64,000 nt of DNA from NCBI GenBank assembly GCA_016789955.1, contig JAEUPB010000085.1:62001-126000 (forward strand). The letters run 5' to 3'. Below are positions 38,742 through 52,034 of this stretch, piece by piece; position 1 is the first letter of the stretch, and each line of letters begins with the position of its first letter. A program made the translations under genes and the position numbers. This stretch comes from Rubrivivax sp. Lineage in GTDB: Bacteria; Pseudomonadota; Gammaproteobacteria; Burkholderiales; Burkholderiaceae_C. Below the pieces are notes generated by a model. It was not told the origin of the DNA. It worked only from the letters and a program-made list of their open reading frames with translations, and did no database searches.

Positions 38742-39765
38742 ATGCCCGCGCTGACGCTGACCACCGCGCTGCTCATCGCCGGCGGCGTGGTGCTGCTGGC
38801 AGTGATCGTGAACGGGTGGTGGACGCTGCGCCGGGCCCGACTGCGGGCGGTGCCGACGGTGGCCGCTGCCGAGGCACCACGCACAGAGCCGACGCTGGAG
38901 TCGCCGCCTTCGGCGCCCGAGATCGGCGCCGAGCTGCGGGCCGCCCGACGGGCGCAGCGCATCGACGCACTGATCGACGCCATCGCGCCACTGGCGCTGG
39001 ACGCGCCGATCAGCGGCGACTTCCTGCTGGCCCACGCGCCTGCCACCCGCCGCGCGGGCAGCAAGCCGTTCATCATCGAAGGGCTCGACGCCGAGACCGG
39101 TGAGTGGACGATGCCGCTGCCCGGGCGCCGCTACGGCGAAGTGCAGGCGGGCGTGCAACTGGCCAGCCGGAGCGGCGCGCTGAACCAGATCGAGTACTCC
39201 GAGTTCGTGCAGAAGATCCAGGCCTTCGCCGACGCGATCGGCGCAAGCCCGGATTTCCCGGACATGCGCGACGTCGTGGCCCGCGCCCGCGAGCTCGACG
39301 CGATGACCGGGCCGCTGGACGCGCAGCTCACCGTCACGCTGCGCTCGAACTCGGTGGCCTGGTCGGCCAGCTACATCCAGCAGATCGCGGCTCGCCACGG
39401 GCTCGTGGCCGGGGTGCTGCCGGGTCGGCTCGTACTGCCGGCGCCCGAGGAAGGGGCCCCGCCGGTGCTGACGCTCGCCTTCGACGCGCAGGCTGCGCTG
39501 GCCGACGACCCGCAGGCGGCACCGGTGCGCGAATGCCAGCTCGTGCTGGACGTACCGCAGACGGCCGCCGCGGCCGAGCCGTTCCCGGCCTGGCACCGCG
39601 TGGCGCAGGCGCTGTCCGACGACATGGATGCCGCGCTGGTCGACGACCAGGGGCAGCCGATCACGCTGCACGCCTTCGCCGCGATCGGGCAGGAGTTGCA
39701 GCAGCTCTATGCGCGGCTCGAGGCTCTGGATCTCGCCGCCGGCAGCGCGGCCGCCCGGCGCCTGT

Positions 39766-39773
<8 letters not shown>
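38742..39773 (+). CDS. zipA: Cell division protein ZipA
   Basis: Inner-membrane FtsZ anchor of 343 residues. N-terminal membrane helix at about residues 6-26, then an Ala/Pro/Glu-rich linker, then a C-terminal FtsZ-binding domain from about residue 200 (LTVTLRSNSVAWSAS, LTLAFDAQAALADD, LVLDVPQ, AWHRVAQALSDDMDA). It begins 10 bases after smc, the usual partner order. The 3' end overlaps the convergent gor gene by 8 bases. Confidence 0.88.
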
Positions 39774-43199
<3,426 letters not shown>

Positions 43200-43202
43200 A
43201 CC

Positions 43203-43739
43203 ATGGCCGTGAGAGAGATCCTGAAGATGGGCGACTCGCGCCTGCTGCGCATCGCCCGGCCCGTCACCGCCTTCGGCACACCGGAACTGAGGCAGCTCAT
43301 CGATGACATGTTCGAGACGATGGCCGACGCGCGCGGGGCGGGCCTCGCGGCCCCGCAGATCGGCGTGGACCTGCAGCTCGTGATCTTCGGGTTCGAGCGC
43401 AACGAACGCTATCCCGATGCGCCTCCGGTTCCGCCGACGGTGCTGATCAACCCGCACATCACGCCCACTTCTGACGCCGAGGAGGATGGGTGGGAAGGAT
43501 GTCTGTCGGTGCCAGGGCTGCGCGGCGTCGTGCCGCGCTGGGCCGGGATCCGGTACACCGGCTTCGACGCCGAAGGGCAGCCGATCGATCGGGTCGCCAC
43601 GGGCTTTCACGCGCGGGTCGTGCAGCACGAGTGCGACCACCTGATCGGACGCCTCTATCCGACGCGCATGCGCGACCTGACGCGCTTCGGCTACACGAGC
43701 GTGCTCTTCCCCGAGCTCGATCCTTCGAGCGACGACTGA
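43203..43739 (+). CDS. def: Peptide deformylase
   Basis: Metalloenzyme of 178 residues that removes the formyl group from new proteins. Three family motifs are present: [11 protein letters not shown] (46-56), EGCLSVPG (98-105, metal ligand Cys100) and QHECDHL (141-147, ligands His142 and His146, catalytic Glu143). It follows ligA directly and probably shares its transcript. Confidence 0.96.
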   Translation: MAVREILKMGDSRLLRIARPVTAFGTPELRQLIDDMFETMADARGAGLAAPQIGVDLQLVIFGFERNERYPDAPPVPPTVLINPHITPTSDAEEDGWEGCLSVPGLRGVVPRWAGIRYTGFDAEGQPIDRVATGFHARVVQHECDHLIGRLYPTRMRDLTRFGYTSVLFPELDPSSDD

Positions 43740-43844
43740 CATCCGGTGACAGCGGCGGTGTCGGCGCGCGACGGCGTCCGCGCGTTGCACCCTGGTGCGC
43801 CGCGCCGCCGAAGGCGGCACCGGCATGCCACACAAGGAGCGGAC

Positions 43845-45491
43845 ATGGGACGCATGCTGGGTCGGCTTTTCCGCTGGGTCGGGTGGGGACTCCTGCTGTC
43901 GCTCGCGTCTTCCGCCTGGGCGCAGCCGGCGGGCGTTGCCGAAGGCTGGGCGCGCGTCGGTCGCATCGCCGACACCTTCGGCACGGTGTGGGTCTACGAC
44001 GACGAGGAGGGCGATTGGACACCCGCACTGCGCAACCGGCCGATCGTGTCCGGCGACCGTCTCTCGACCGGCGGTGATGGCCGGGTCGAGGTCCGCATCG
44101 GTTCGACGACGCTGCGCCTGGCCGCCCGCACGGAGCTCGAATGGGTCCGGCTCGACGCGAGGCGGGTGGAACTGCATCTGCACAGCGGCCGCGCTGCGCT
44201 GCGCGTGCGCACGCAGGAGGCCGCGGACGACACGCTGGTGGCCACGCACGAAGCGCGCCTGCGGCCCCTGCGCCCGGGCCACTACCGGTTCGATCGGGAG
44301 GACGAGGTCACGTCGGCGGCGGCGCTGTCGGGCGAGCTGTTGCTGGACGGGCCGACGAGCTTCCCGATCACCTCAGGGACGCGCATGGACTTCTGGCTCG
44401 ACTGGGGACGTGGACTGCAGCACCGCTGGGCGGCGATGCCTGCCGACGACCTCTCCGCGTGGATCACGCAAGAGGATCAGCAGGAACTGCGTTCGGCGTC
44501 GGCGCGGTACGTGTCGCCGGAGATGACCGGTGCCGAAGACCTCGACCGCTACGGCCGCTGGGATCGCCATCCGGAGTACGGGGCGGTGTGGATCCCGCTG
44601 TCGGTGGCGGTGGACTGGGCGCCCTACCGCTGGGGCCACTGGACGTGGATCCGACCCTGGGGCTGGACCTGGGTCGACGCCCAGCCGTGGGGATTCGCCC
44701 CGTTCCACTACGGTCGGTGGGCGCATTGGCGTGGCCGCTGGTGCTGGGTGCCGGGCAGCTACACGGCAAGGCCGCGGTACTCCCCGGGTCTCGTGGCGTG
44801 GATCGGTGAGCCGGGCGTGGTGGGGGTCACCCGACATCGGCGTCCGCTACCGGGATCGAGCTGGGTGCCGCTGGCACCGAGGGACCCCCACGTGTCGCTT
44901 CCGGAGCGCCGTCCACCGGGCCCGGAGCGCAGCGCGAACTGGGGCAATCAGCGGATCCCCGGCGCGGTGACGCCGCTCACGCCAGACTTGTTCGCACCGC
45001 GCACCGGCCGCCCGCCCGTGGGCACAGCTCCCGTCCCTCCGGAACACTCGCCGGGCCGACGTGAGCCTCCGCCGCCGGGCCCGGGGCGCGCAGTTCCTGT
45101 CGATCCGGTACCGATCCCGAGGGTCATGCCGACCGCGCCAGTGGCGCCGGTCGCTCCGCCGCCGATCACCGCCGCACCGGTGCCCGCAACGCCGCCAGCG
45201 CCACCGCCGCGGGGCGGCATCGGTGCCCCGCCGACGACTCACCGCGCGGCAAGTCCACCTGCGCCCGTGGCTGCGCCACCCAGCCGCAGCGCCCCGGAGT
45301 CCGCCGGGGCTCCACGCGCGCCCCATGCGCCTCAGCCGCCCGCACCGCCTCGTCCCGAGCCTGGAGCCCGGGCCGCACCTCCCGCCGGCGAGCGACGGGC
45401 GGCGCCCCGATCCGATCGTCCGGCCGAAGCACGCGAGGGCCGCGACCGTGACTCACGCGGTGGCGGCCGCGAGCGCGCCGCGCAGCCCTGA
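43845..45491 (+). CDS. DUF6600/FecR-like secreted protein with long proline-rich tail
   Basis: Protein of 548 residues with a signal peptide (about 1-26, cleavage after AWAQ). Residues about 35-200 resemble a FecR-type beta domain (GTVWVYDDEEG, LSTGGDGRVEVRIGSTTLRL). Residues about 245-310 are the Trp-rich DUF6600 block: DLDRYGRWDRHPEYGAVWIP, YRWGHWTWIRPWGWTWVD, FHYGRWAHWRGRWCWVPG. The last 190 residues are Pro/Ala/Arg-rich and probably disordered. The ATG at 43845 has an AAGGAGCGG site. Likely an envelope or exopolysaccharide-related protein; function unknown. Confidence 0.8.
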   Translation: MGRMLGRLFRWVGWGLLLSLASSAWAQPAGVAEGWARVGRIADTFGTVWVYDDEEGDWTPALRNRPIVSGDRLSTGGDGRVEVRIGSTTLRLAARTELEWVRLDARRVELHLHSGRAALRVRTQEAADDTLVATHEARLRPLRPGHYRFDREDEVTSAAALSGELLLDGPTSFPITSGTRMDFWLDWGRGLQHRWAAMPADDLSAWITQEDQQELRSASARYVSPEMTGAEDLDRYGRWDRHPEYGAVWIPLSVAVDWAPYRWGHWTWIRPWGWTWVDAQPWGFAPFHYGRWAHWRGRWCWVPGSYTARPRYSPGLVAWIGEPGVVGVTRHRRPLPGSSWVPLAPRDPHVSLPERRPPGPERSANWGNQRIPGAVTPLTPDLFAPRTGRPPVGTAPVPPEHSPGRREPPPPGPGRAVPVDPVPIPRVMPTAPVAPVAPPPITAAPVPATPPAPPPRGGIGAPPTTHRAASPPAPVAAPPSRSAPESAGAPRAPHAPQPPAPPRPEPGARAAPPAGERRAAPRSDRPAEAREGRDRDSRGGGRERAAQP

Positions 45492-45506
45492 CCCGCCCGC
45501 CCACGC

Positions 45507-46157
45507 TCAGCGCAGCAGTGGACTGAGCGCTGGCCAGACGTTTTGCAGGATGCGCGGATGGGCCTCGGCCCGCGGATGGATGCGATCGGCCTGGAACATC
45601 GTCTCGGCATCGGGCCCGTCGGCCACGCCGGCGAGCAGGAAGGGCACGAGGATTGCGCCCTGTTCCCGGGCCACCGTGCTGAACAAGGCGGCGAACTCCT
45701 CGCCGTATTGCCGGCCGTAGTTCGGCGGCACCTGCATGCCGGCGATCAGCACGCGTGCACCGGTCGCCTTGGCCATGCGTGCCATCTCACGCAGGTTGTC
45801 GCGCGTCATGGCGAGTGGCAACCCGCGCAGCGCATCGTTGCCGCCCAGTTCGATGACCACCACGCCCGGCTTGTGCTGGGCCAGCAGCGCGGCGAGGCGA
45901 GATCGGCCACCGGACGTGGTCTCGCCGCTGATGCTCGCGTTCACCACCGGTCGCACGAGCTTCTCGCGCGCCATGCGTCGTTCGAGCAGCGCCACCCAGC
46001 CCGCACCGCGCGGCAGGCCGTACTCGGCCGACAGGCTGTCGCCCAGCACCAGCAGCGGGGCAGGCGCGCGGGCAGCCTGCGCCCACACGGAACCGGAGGC
46101 CAGCATCGCCACGGTACAGTGAACGAGAAGCTTCCGCCGGCGCCAGCCGCTCCGCAT
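45507..46157 (-). CDS. tesA: TesA-like GDSL esterase (acyl-CoA thioesterase I / lysophospholipase / arylesterase)
   Basis: SGNH hydrolase of 216 residues with a signal peptide (about 1-27, ending VWAQA). Block I LVLGDSLSAEYGL has the nucleophile Ser41; NASISGETTSGG and ELGGNDALRG give oxyanion residues; DRIHPRAEAH carries the catalytic Asp and His. A periplasmic TesA-type enzyme. Its ATG (46157-46155) overlaps the ybbA ATG on the other strand in a shared CATG, the same divergent pairing of tesA and ybbA as in enterobacteria. Confidence 0.88.
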   Translation of the reverse strand: MRSGWRRRKLLVHCTVAMLASGSVWAQAARAPAPLLVLGDSLSAEYGLPRGAGWVALLERRMAREKLVRPVVNASISGETTSGGRSRLAALLAQHKPGVVVIELGGNDALRGLPLAMTRDNLREMARMAKATGARVLIAGMQVPPNYGRQYGEEFAALFSTVAREQGAILVPFLLAGVADGPDAETMFQADRIHPRAEAHPRILQNVWPALSPLLR

Positions 46158-46827
46158 GTCAGATTCCATCATCGACGTACAACGCATCAGCAAGGAAGTC
46201 AGCGACGCCACCGGCACGCTGGTCATTCTCCATGACATCGATTTCAGGCTGCAGCCGCGGGAATCGGTGGCCATCGTCGGCGCATCGGGCTCCGGCAAGA
46301 GCACGCTGCTGTCGATCATCGCGGGTCTCGACGTGCCGACGCGCGGCACGGTGCTGCTGGGCGGCACCGACCTGTTCAAGCTCGACGAGGACGCCCGCGC
46401 GGCGGTGCGGGCGCATACGCTGGGGTTCGTGTTCCAGAGCTTCCAGCTGCTGGCCAACCTCACGGCGCTGGAGAACGTGATGCTGCCGCTCGAACTGCTG
46501 GGGCGCGGCGACGCCCGCGTGGCCGCCACCGAGATGCTGACGCGCGTGGGGCTGGCCGAGCGGCTCGGCCACTACCCGAAGGTGCTGTCGGGCGGCGAGC
46601 AGCAGCGCGTGGCGCTGGCGCGGGCGTTCGTCGTGCAGCCGTCGGTGCTGCTCGCCGACGAGCCCACCGGCAGCCTCGACTTCGCCACCGGCGAAACGGT
46701 GATGGGCCTGATGTTCGAACTCAACCGCGAGGCGGGGACGACGCTCGTGCTCGTGACGCACGACCGCACGATCGCGGCGCGCTGCGACCGCCAGATCCGC
46801 CTCGCCGCGGGGCGCGTCGTCGACTGA
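46156..46827 (+). CDS. ybbA: ABC transporter ATP-binding protein, YbbA/LolD type
   Basis: ATPase of 223 residues with Walker A GASGSGKST (42-50), Q-loop FVFQSFQL, signature LSGGEQQRVALARA, Walker B VLLADEPTGSLD and the H-loop LVTHD. MacB/LolD-like subfamily, usually paired with a large FtsX-type permease (YbbP). No permease follows: the next gene is convergent after 49 bases. The permease must be elsewhere, or the ATPase serves another transporter. Confidence 0.88.
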   Translation: MSDSIIDVQRISKEVSDATGTLVILHDIDFRLQPRESVAIVGASGSGKSTLLSIIAGLDVPTRGTVLLGGTDLFKLDEDARAAVRAHTLGFVFQSFQLLANLTALENVMLPLELLGRGDARVAATEMLTRVGLAERLGHYPKVLSGGEQQRVALARAFVVQPSVLLADEPTGSLDFATGETVMGLMFELNREAGTTLVLVTHDRTIAARCDRQIRLAAGRVVD

Positions 46828-46832
46828 GGCGC

Positions 46833-46855
46833 GCTGCGAGGCCTCGGGCCGCAGC
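46833..46855. terminator. Possible bidirectional hairpin terminator
   Basis: GCTGC (46833-46837), a two-base bulge and GGCC (46840-46843) pair with GGCC (46847-46850) and GCAGC (46851-46855) around a TCG loop. It lies between the converging ends of ybbA and the DUF4936 gene. GC-rich, with no T-tract. Confidence 0.35.
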
Positions 46856-46876
46856 GACCCAGCGTCGCACCGGGGC

Positions 46877-47179
46877 TCAGTCGAGCGGCGTGAAGACCTC
46901 GACGTGCCGGCCACCGTCGCGGAACGCCTGCGTGGCAGTGTCACCCTCTTCGCGCACGGCCTGCTCGAGCGACGCATCCACGCCGTCGGGGTGCTCGTGG
47001 ATCTCCATGACCGTGGTGCGTGCCGGTTCCCGGCGAACCCACAATGTCATCCGCGAGCCGGGCCATCGACCCTGAAGTGCGTGATGCCACGTCGAGACGG
47101 CATCCTTCGCTGCGCCCACGGCCCCGGGCACGACGCGCCAGTACACGAACAGCCGGCGGCCGCCGGTCGTTGCACTCAC
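46877..47179 (-). CDS. DUF4936 family protein
   Basis: Protein of 100 residues, alpha/beta, with FVYWRVVPGAVGAAKDAV near the N terminus and TTVMEIHEHP in the middle, as in the DUF4936 family found next to ygfZ in betaproteobacteria. The GTG start overlaps the ygfZ stop (GTGA). No signal peptide, no catalytic motif recognised. Function unknown; the constant pairing suggests a role with YgfZ. Confidence 0.78.
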   Translation of the reverse strand: MSATTGGRRLFVYWRVVPGAVGAAKDAVSTWHHALQGRWPGSRMTLWVRREPARTTVMEIHEHPDGVDASLEQAVREEGDTATQAFRDGGRHVEVFTPLD

Positions 47180-48075
47180 CCGGCCGCGACGGCTTCAGGA
47201 GCCGTGTCGCTCGGCAGCGCGTAGGGCATCGGCACCGGCACGAGCAACGGCCCGCCGCTGCGTCCGGCGTGCAGCGTGCCGCTCGCCAGTGCCGCCAGCT
47301 TCACCTCGACGAAGGCGGCGTGGCGGCCACCACTGGAGGCCGAGAGCACGACCAGGCCCGCGGGCTGCTCGGCGTCTTCGCTGTGGAAGATCTCGTCGCC
47401 GGGCGCCAGCGGCACGTCAGCGTGCACGACGATGCCCCGACGCTTCAGCGTGCCCCGGTACTGGCTGCGCGCCACGACTTCCTGGCCGGGGTAGCAGCCC
47501 TTGCGGAAGCTGACGCCATCGACGAGTTCCAGATTCACCATCTGCGGAACGAAGCGGTCGACGGTGGCGGGCACCACGCGCACGACGGCTGCGTGCACTT
47601 CGCTCCAGCGCCAGTCATCGAGATCAACCCGCTCCGGATGCTCGGGACGCTGACCCGCCGGCATCAGCAGCAGGCCGCGTTCGACCGGCTGGCCATCCAC
47701 GAAGCCAGGGGGCAGGGGCAGTGCACCCGCCACCGAGCCCAGCGCGCCCCACACGGCAATCTCGGCCGACACATCGGCCACGCTGCACTTCGCGCGCAGG
47801 ACGAACATCGACAGGCGCTTGGCCAGCGCTGGCATCAGCGCCGCCGTGCCGGCAAGCAGGAAATCGTCGGGCCCGGAGCGCCAGACGACGACCGTGGCCT
47901 GCAGGCGGCCCTTGGCCGAACAGTAGCCGGCCAGCCGGGCCTGGCCGACAGGAAGTCCGGTGACGTCGTGCGTCAACTGCCCGTGCAGGAACGTGGCGGC
48001 GTCGGCGCCGGAGGCGCGGATCACGCCCCACTCGTCGAGGTGCGCGACGCCGGTCGCGGGAAGGGCGGAAGACAT
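47176..48075 (-). CDS. ygfZ: YgfZ/GcvT folate-binding protein, iron-sulfur cluster repair
   Basis: Tetrahydrofolate-binding protein of 299 residues that supports iron-sulfur enzymes such as MiaB. The diagnostic motif is FRKGCYPGQEVVAR, with a Cys needed for function. GcvT-like domain elements include FLHGQLTHDV and CSAKGRLQA. The start is the ATG with 23 bases to the divergent mltG; longer frames run into mltG antisense. Confidence 0.93.
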   Translation of the reverse strand: MSSALPATGVAHLDEWGVIRASGADAATFLHGQLTHDVTGLPVGQARLAGYCSAKGRLQATVVVWRSGPDDFLLAGTAALMPALAKRLSMFVLRAKCSVADVSAEIAVWGALGSVAGALPLPPGFVDGQPVERGLLLMPAGQRPEHPERVDLDDWRWSEVHAAVVRVVPATVDRFVPQMVNLELVDGVSFRKGCYPGQEVVARSQYRGTLKRRGIVVHADVPLAPGDEIFHSEDAEQPAGLVVLSASSGGRHAAFVEVKLAALASGTLHAGRSGGPLLVPVPMPYALPSDTAPEAVAAG

Positions 48076-48098
48076 GCCCGGAATTATCATCGCTACCC

Positions 48099-49118
48099 AT
48101 GACAGGCATCGGGGCAGGGCTTCGCTGGTTGGGGGCTCTGGTCGGTGCACTGGTGCTGGCCGGCGGCGCTGCTGCGGCCGCTGTGTGGTGGTGGCTCGAG
48201 CATCCATTGCCGCTGGCTTCCGAGGCCGTGGAGCTGTCGATCGAGGCCGGGACGTCGCCCAAGGATGTGGCGCAGGGCTGGGTGGATGCCGGCGTGCAGG
48301 TGACGCCGCGCTTGCTCTACGAGTGGTTCCGATGGTCCGGCCAGTCCCGGCGGATCCGTGCCGGCAGCTACCAGATCACCCCCGGTACCTCGCCGCGGCA
48401 GCTGCTCGACAAGATGGTGCGCGGCGACGAGACGCTCGAGACGCTGCGGGTGATCGAGGGGTGGACGGTGCGGCAGATGCGCGAGGCCCTGGGTCGCGCC
48501 CCGCACCTGAAGCCGCTGACCCGCGAGCTCAGCGATGCGCAGTTGATGGAAGCGCTGGGCGCCGCGGGGACTCCGGCCGAGGGCCGATTCTTCCCCGACA
48601 CCTACCTCTACAGCCGCGGCGTCAGCGACCTCACGGTGCTCAAGCGAGCTCACCGGACGATGAGCGAGAAGCTCGCGGCGGCGTGGGCCGAACGCGCAGC
48701 GGACCTGCCGCTGAAGAACCCAGACGAGGCCCTGATCCTCGCCTCGATCGTCGAGAAGGAGACTGGTCGAGCCAGCGACCGCCCGCTGATCTCGTCGGTC
48801 TTCGTGAACCGCCTGCGCGTCGGCATGCCGCTGCAGACCGACCCGACGGTGATCTACGGCCTTGGCGACCGCTTCGACGGAGACCTGCGCAAGCGCGACC
48901 TGCTGACCGACACGCCGTTCAACACCTACACGCGGGGCGGCCTACCGCCCACGCCGATCGCGCTGCCGGGGCTGGCTTCGCTGAGGGCCGCGGTGCGGCC
49001 GCAGCCCGGCCGGGCGCTGTACTTCGTGGCGCGGGGCGACGGCAGCTCGGTCTTCAGCGAGACCCTCGCCGACCATAATCGCGCGGTGAACCAGTACCAA
49101 CGCCGCTCGAGTCCGTGA
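48099..49118 (+). CDS. mltG: Endolytic peptidoglycan transglycosylase MltG
   Basis: Inner-membrane enzyme of 339 residues that cuts nascent glycan strands and sets their length. One N-terminal membrane helix (about 7-32), a LysM-like segment ([16 protein letters not shown]), and the YceG-like catalytic domain with Glu219 in [20 protein letters not shown], and [18 protein letters not shown]. Its stop overlaps the tmk GTG (GTGA), the conserved mltG-tmk-holB order. Confidence 0.96.
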   Translation: MTGIGAGLRWLGALVGALVLAGGAAAAAVWWWLEHPLPLASEAVELSIEAGTSPKDVAQGWVDAGVQVTPRLLYEWFRWSGQSRRIRAGSYQITPGTSPRQLLDKMVRGDETLETLRVIEGWTVRQMREALGRAPHLKPLTRELSDAQLMEALGAAGTPAEGRFFPDTYLYSRGVSDLTVLKRAHRTMSEKLAAAWAERAADLPLKNPDEALILASIVEKETGRASDRPLISSVFVNRLRVGMPLQTDPTVIYGLGDRFDGDLRKRDLLTDTPFNTYTRGGLPPTPIALPGLASLRAAVRPQPGRALYFVARGDGSSVFSETLADHNRAVNQYQRRSSP

Positions 49119-49735
49119 CGGGCCTGTTCATCACCTTCGAAGGCATCGACGGCGCCGGCAAGTCCTCCCACCTGGAGGCCACGCGCGAGTGGCTGCAGGC
49201 ACGCGGCCACGAGGTGCTGGGCACACGTGAACCAGGCGGCACGCCGCTGGCCGAACTGCTGCGCGAAGCCGTGCTGCATCGGCCGATGGATGCGTTGACC
49301 GAAGCGCTGCTGGTGTTCGCGGCGCGGCGCGATCATCTGGCCCGCGTGATCGAGCCGGCCCTGCAGCGCGGCATCACGGTGCTGTGCGATCGCTTCACCG
49401 ATGCCACCTTCGCGTACCAGGGCGGCGGCCGGGGCTTCGACTTCGGTGTGCTCAGACAACTGGAGGCCTGGGTCCAGCAGGGGCGCCAGCCCGACCTGAC
49501 GGTCTGGTTCGACCTGCCCGCGGAGGAAGCGGCCGTGCGGCGCGCGGCGGCCCGCAGCCCCGACCGGTTCGAGCAGCAGGGCGCGGACTTCTTCGAGCGC
49601 GTGCGCTCCGGCTACCAGGCTCGGGCCGACGAGCAGCCGCAGCGCTACGCCCGCATCGATGCGCGCGGAGACCGCGCAACGGTGTGGGCACGTGTGCAAC
49701 GCGTGCTGGAGGCCCGCTGTGTGGACCGGCGCTGA
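49115..49735 (+). CDS. tmk: Thymidylate kinase
   Basis: dTMP kinase of 206 residues. P-loop GIDGAGKSS (10-18), the DRX motif in [17 protein letters not shown], and the TREPGGTPL segment are all typical. GTG start within the mltG stop codon. The 3' end overlaps holB by 17 bases. Confidence 0.97.
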   Translation: MTGLFITFEGIDGAGKSSHLEATREWLQARGHEVLGTREPGGTPLAELLREAVLHRPMDALTEALLVFAARRDHLARVIEPALQRGITVLCDRFTDATFAYQGGGRGFDFGVLRQLEAWVQQGRQPDLTVWFDLPAEEAAVRRAAARSPDRFEQQGADFFERVRSGYQARADEQPQRYARIDARGDRATVWARVQRVLEARCVDRR

Positions 49736-50810
49736 CGGCGCCTTGCCGCTGCCCTGGCTCGCCCCGGCCCTGGCCGATGCGCAGGCGCAGCGATCGCATC
49801 ACGCGATGCTGCTGCACGCGGCGGCCGGCCACGGCGCGCTGGAACTGGCCCTTGCACTGGCGCAGGCGGGCCTGTGCGAGCGGCCGGCGTCGGCCTCGGT
49901 GGCCGGTGCGCCATGCGGCCGCTGCGACAGCTGCCGCCTCTTGCCGACGCGGGGTCATCCCGATCTGCTGTTGCTGATGCCCGAGGCGATGCGCCACGAG
50001 CGCCAGTGGCCCATCGCGACCGACAAGCCAGAGTCGGCAGATGGCTCGAGGGAGGGCGCCCGTAAGCGCGCCAGCCGACAGGTGCGGATCGACGAGATCC
50101 GGCTGGCGCTGGACTGGGTGGTCTCGACATCGTCGCGCGGGCAGGGAAAGTGGCTCGTGATCCACCCTGCCGACGCGCTCAACAACCATGCCGCCAGCGC
50201 GCTGTTGAAGACACTCGAGGAGCCGCCCTCCGGTGTGCAGATCATCCTGACCGCCGGTGATCCAGCCTGGCTGCTGCCCACCATCCGCAGCCGGTGCCGA
50301 TCGTGGCGGATGGCGGTGCCCGACCGCGCCGTGCAGCGCGCCTGGCTGACGGCTGCCGGCGTCGACGACGCCGATGTGCTGCTCGCCGCCGCCGGCGCGG
50401 AGCCGCTGCGCGCCCGGCGCATGCACGAGGACGGGTGGCGCTCCTCGGCCTGGATCGAGCTGCCGCGCGCCATCTCGCGTGGCGAGCCCGGCTGGCTCGG
50501 GCAATGCGGCATCGAGAACGCGCTGGATGCGCTGCAGCGCCTGTGCCATGACCTGATGTGCAGGTCGTGCGGCGGCTCGGCCTCGTTCTTCCCCGAAGCC
50601 GCCCTGCCGCGTCCCGGCGACTTGGCGCCGCTGGCCGCATGGCAAGCCGAACTGATGCGGTGGGCCCGGAATGCCGACCACCCGTGGCAGGAACCACTGC
50701 TCGTGGACAGTCTGGTGGTGGCCGCGCGGCAGGCAATGGCCGAAAGCGCGGCATCGGCACGATCACGGACTCGTGGGGGCTCGGGGCCGTTGGCTACACT
50801 GTCGGCATGA
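49719..50810 (+). CDS. holB: DNA polymerase III subunit delta'
   Basis: Clamp-loader subunit of 363 residues. The zinc module is [17 protein letters not shown] and the SRC motif TIRSRCRSW are typical of delta'. No functional Walker A, as expected for delta'. A GTG at 49719 (VWTGADG) begins in the last codons of tmk; the longer frame upstream is tmk antiphase. The stop overlaps the PilZ ATG (ATGA). Confidence 0.93.
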   Translation: MWTGADGALPLPWLAPALADAQAQRSHHAMLLHAAAGHGALELALALAQAGLCERPASASVAGAPCGRCDSCRLLPTRGHPDLLLLMPEAMRHERQWPIATDKPESADGSREGARKRASRQVRIDEIRLALDWVVSTSSRGQGKWLVIHPADALNNHAASALLKTLEEPPSGVQIILTAGDPAWLLPTIRSRCRSWRMAVPDRAVQRAWLTAAGVDDADVLLAAAGAEPLRARRMHEDGWRSSAWIELPRAISRGEPGWLGQCGIENALDALQRLCHDLMCRSCGGSASFFPEAALPRPGDLAPLAAWQAELMRWARNADHPWQEPLLVDSLVVAARQAMAESAASARSRTRGGSGPLATLSA

Positions 50811-51202
50811 ACGAACGCGTGCCCGTGAAGGTGGGGGGCGGCGCCCCGGGGGGCGCTGCGGCGAGCCGTTCGAGCGTCATCCAGCTCGTGTTCCGCGAGA
50901 AGGGTGCGCTGTATGCCGCCTACATCCCGCTGCTCACCGACGGCGGCCTGTTCGTTCCGACGACGCGCGACTTCAAGCTCGGCGACGACATCTACCTGCT
51001 GCTGTCGCTGCCCGACGATCCCCAACGCTATCCGGTGGCCGGCAAGGTCGCGTGGATCACGCCGCTGAACGCATCGGGTGGCCGTACGCAGGGAGTCGGC
51101 GTGCGCTTCCCGTCGGACGAGAAGACACGCCACCTGCGCGTGAAGATCGAGGAACTGCTGGGCACCAGCCTGTCGTCCTCCAAGCCCACGCAGACGATCT
51201 GA
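50807..51202 (+). CDS. pilZ: PilZ-domain protein (type IV pilus PilZ)
   Basis: Protein of 131 residues with a PilZ fold: SSVIQLVFREKGALYAAYIPLLTDGGLFVPT, DIYLLLSLPDDPQRYPVAGKVAWITP and TQGVGVRFP. The RxxxR and D/NxSxxG residues that bind cyclic-di-GMP are missing, as in the pilus-assembly PilZ of Pseudomonas, so a pilus role without nucleotide binding is likely. The position after holB is conserved. ATG overlaps the holB stop. Confidence 0.9.
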   Translation: MNERVPVKVGGGAPGGAAASRSSVIQLVFREKGALYAAYIPLLTDGGLFVPTTRDFKLGDDIYLLLSLPDDPQRYPVAGKVAWITPLNASGGRTQGVGVRFPSDEKTRHLRVKIEELLGTSLSSSKPTQTI

Positions 51203-51245
51203 GCAGCGGCGCCCCTCGCGCCGGTGGGTCGCAGACAGGACCTCG

Positions 51246-52034
51246 ATGTACGTCGATTCGCATTGCCACCTGAGCTTTCCCGAGTTGCGGGCGCGCATAC
51301 CCGAGGTTCGCGCAGCGATGCGGGCAGCTGCCGTCGATCGGGCCCTGTGCATCTGCACCCGCATCGAGGAGTTCGACGCCGTGCACGCGCTGGCGATGGC
51401 GCACGACAACTTCTGGTGCACCGTGGGCGTGCACCCCGACGAGGAGGGTGTGCTCGAGCCCGACGAGAGCATGCTGCTGGAACTCGCCGCCCGCCCCCGG
51501 GTGGTGGCCATCGGCGAATCGGGCCTGGACTACTACCGCCTGAACGGCCGCACCGTCGCCGACATGGCGTGGCAGCGAGAGCGCTTCCGGGTGCACATCC
51601 GCGCTGCACGCCGCAGCGGGCTGCCGCTGGTGGTGCATACCCGCAGCGCCGGGGACGACACCATCGGGTTGCTGCGCCAGGAAGGGCAGGGTGACGTGCG
51701 TGGCGTGTTCCACTGCTTCACCGAGACGGCCGATGTCGCGCGCGAAGCGTTGGCACTCGGCTTCCAGATCTCCTTCTCCGGCATCCTGACGTTTCGAAAC
51801 GCCGAGGAACTGCGCGCCGTTGCCGCCGAAGTGCCGCTCGATCGCTGCCTGATCGAGACCGACAGTCCGTACCTGGCGCCGGTGCCGTACCGGGGGCGGG
51901 TCAACGAGCCCGCGCATGTGGTGCACGTCGCGGCCGAGCTGGCCCGGATCAAGGGCCTGCGGGTGCAGGAGGTCGCCGAGGCGACGTCGCGCAACTTCGA
52001 TCGCCTGTTCGAACGCATCGGGGAGGCTGCATGA
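51246..52034 (+). CDS. TatD-family metal-dependent hydrolase
   Basis: Amidohydrolase-fold nuclease-like protein of 262 residues. Metal ligands include His6 and His8 in DSHCHLSF, Glu in AIGESGLDYY, His in PLVVHTRSA and VFHCFTE, and Asp in LIETDSPYLAP. YcfH/TatD family members have 3'-5' DNase or D-aminoacyl-tRNA-related activity. Preceded by holB-pilZ in conserved order. The stop overlaps the ankyrin protein ATG (ATGA). Confidence 0.93.
   Translation: MYVDSHCHLSFPELRARIPEVRAAMRAAAVDRALCICTRIEEFDAVHALAMAHDNFWCTVGVHPDEEGVLEPDESMLLELAARPRVVAIGESGLDYYRLNGRTVADMAWQRERFRVHIRAARRSGLPLVVHTRSAGDDTIGLLRQEGQGDVRGVFHCFTETADVAREALALGFQISFSGILTFRNAEELRAVAAEVPLDRCLIETDSPYLAPVPYRGRVNEPAHVVHVAAELARIKGLRVQEVAEATSRNFDRLFERIGEAA

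Noticed and set aside
35177-39076. 1299-codon open frame on the minus strand antisense to smc and zipA
   Set aside because: Lies over a certain SMC gene; Leu/Arg/Gln-rich antisense of coiled coil, no motif, no ribosome binding site.
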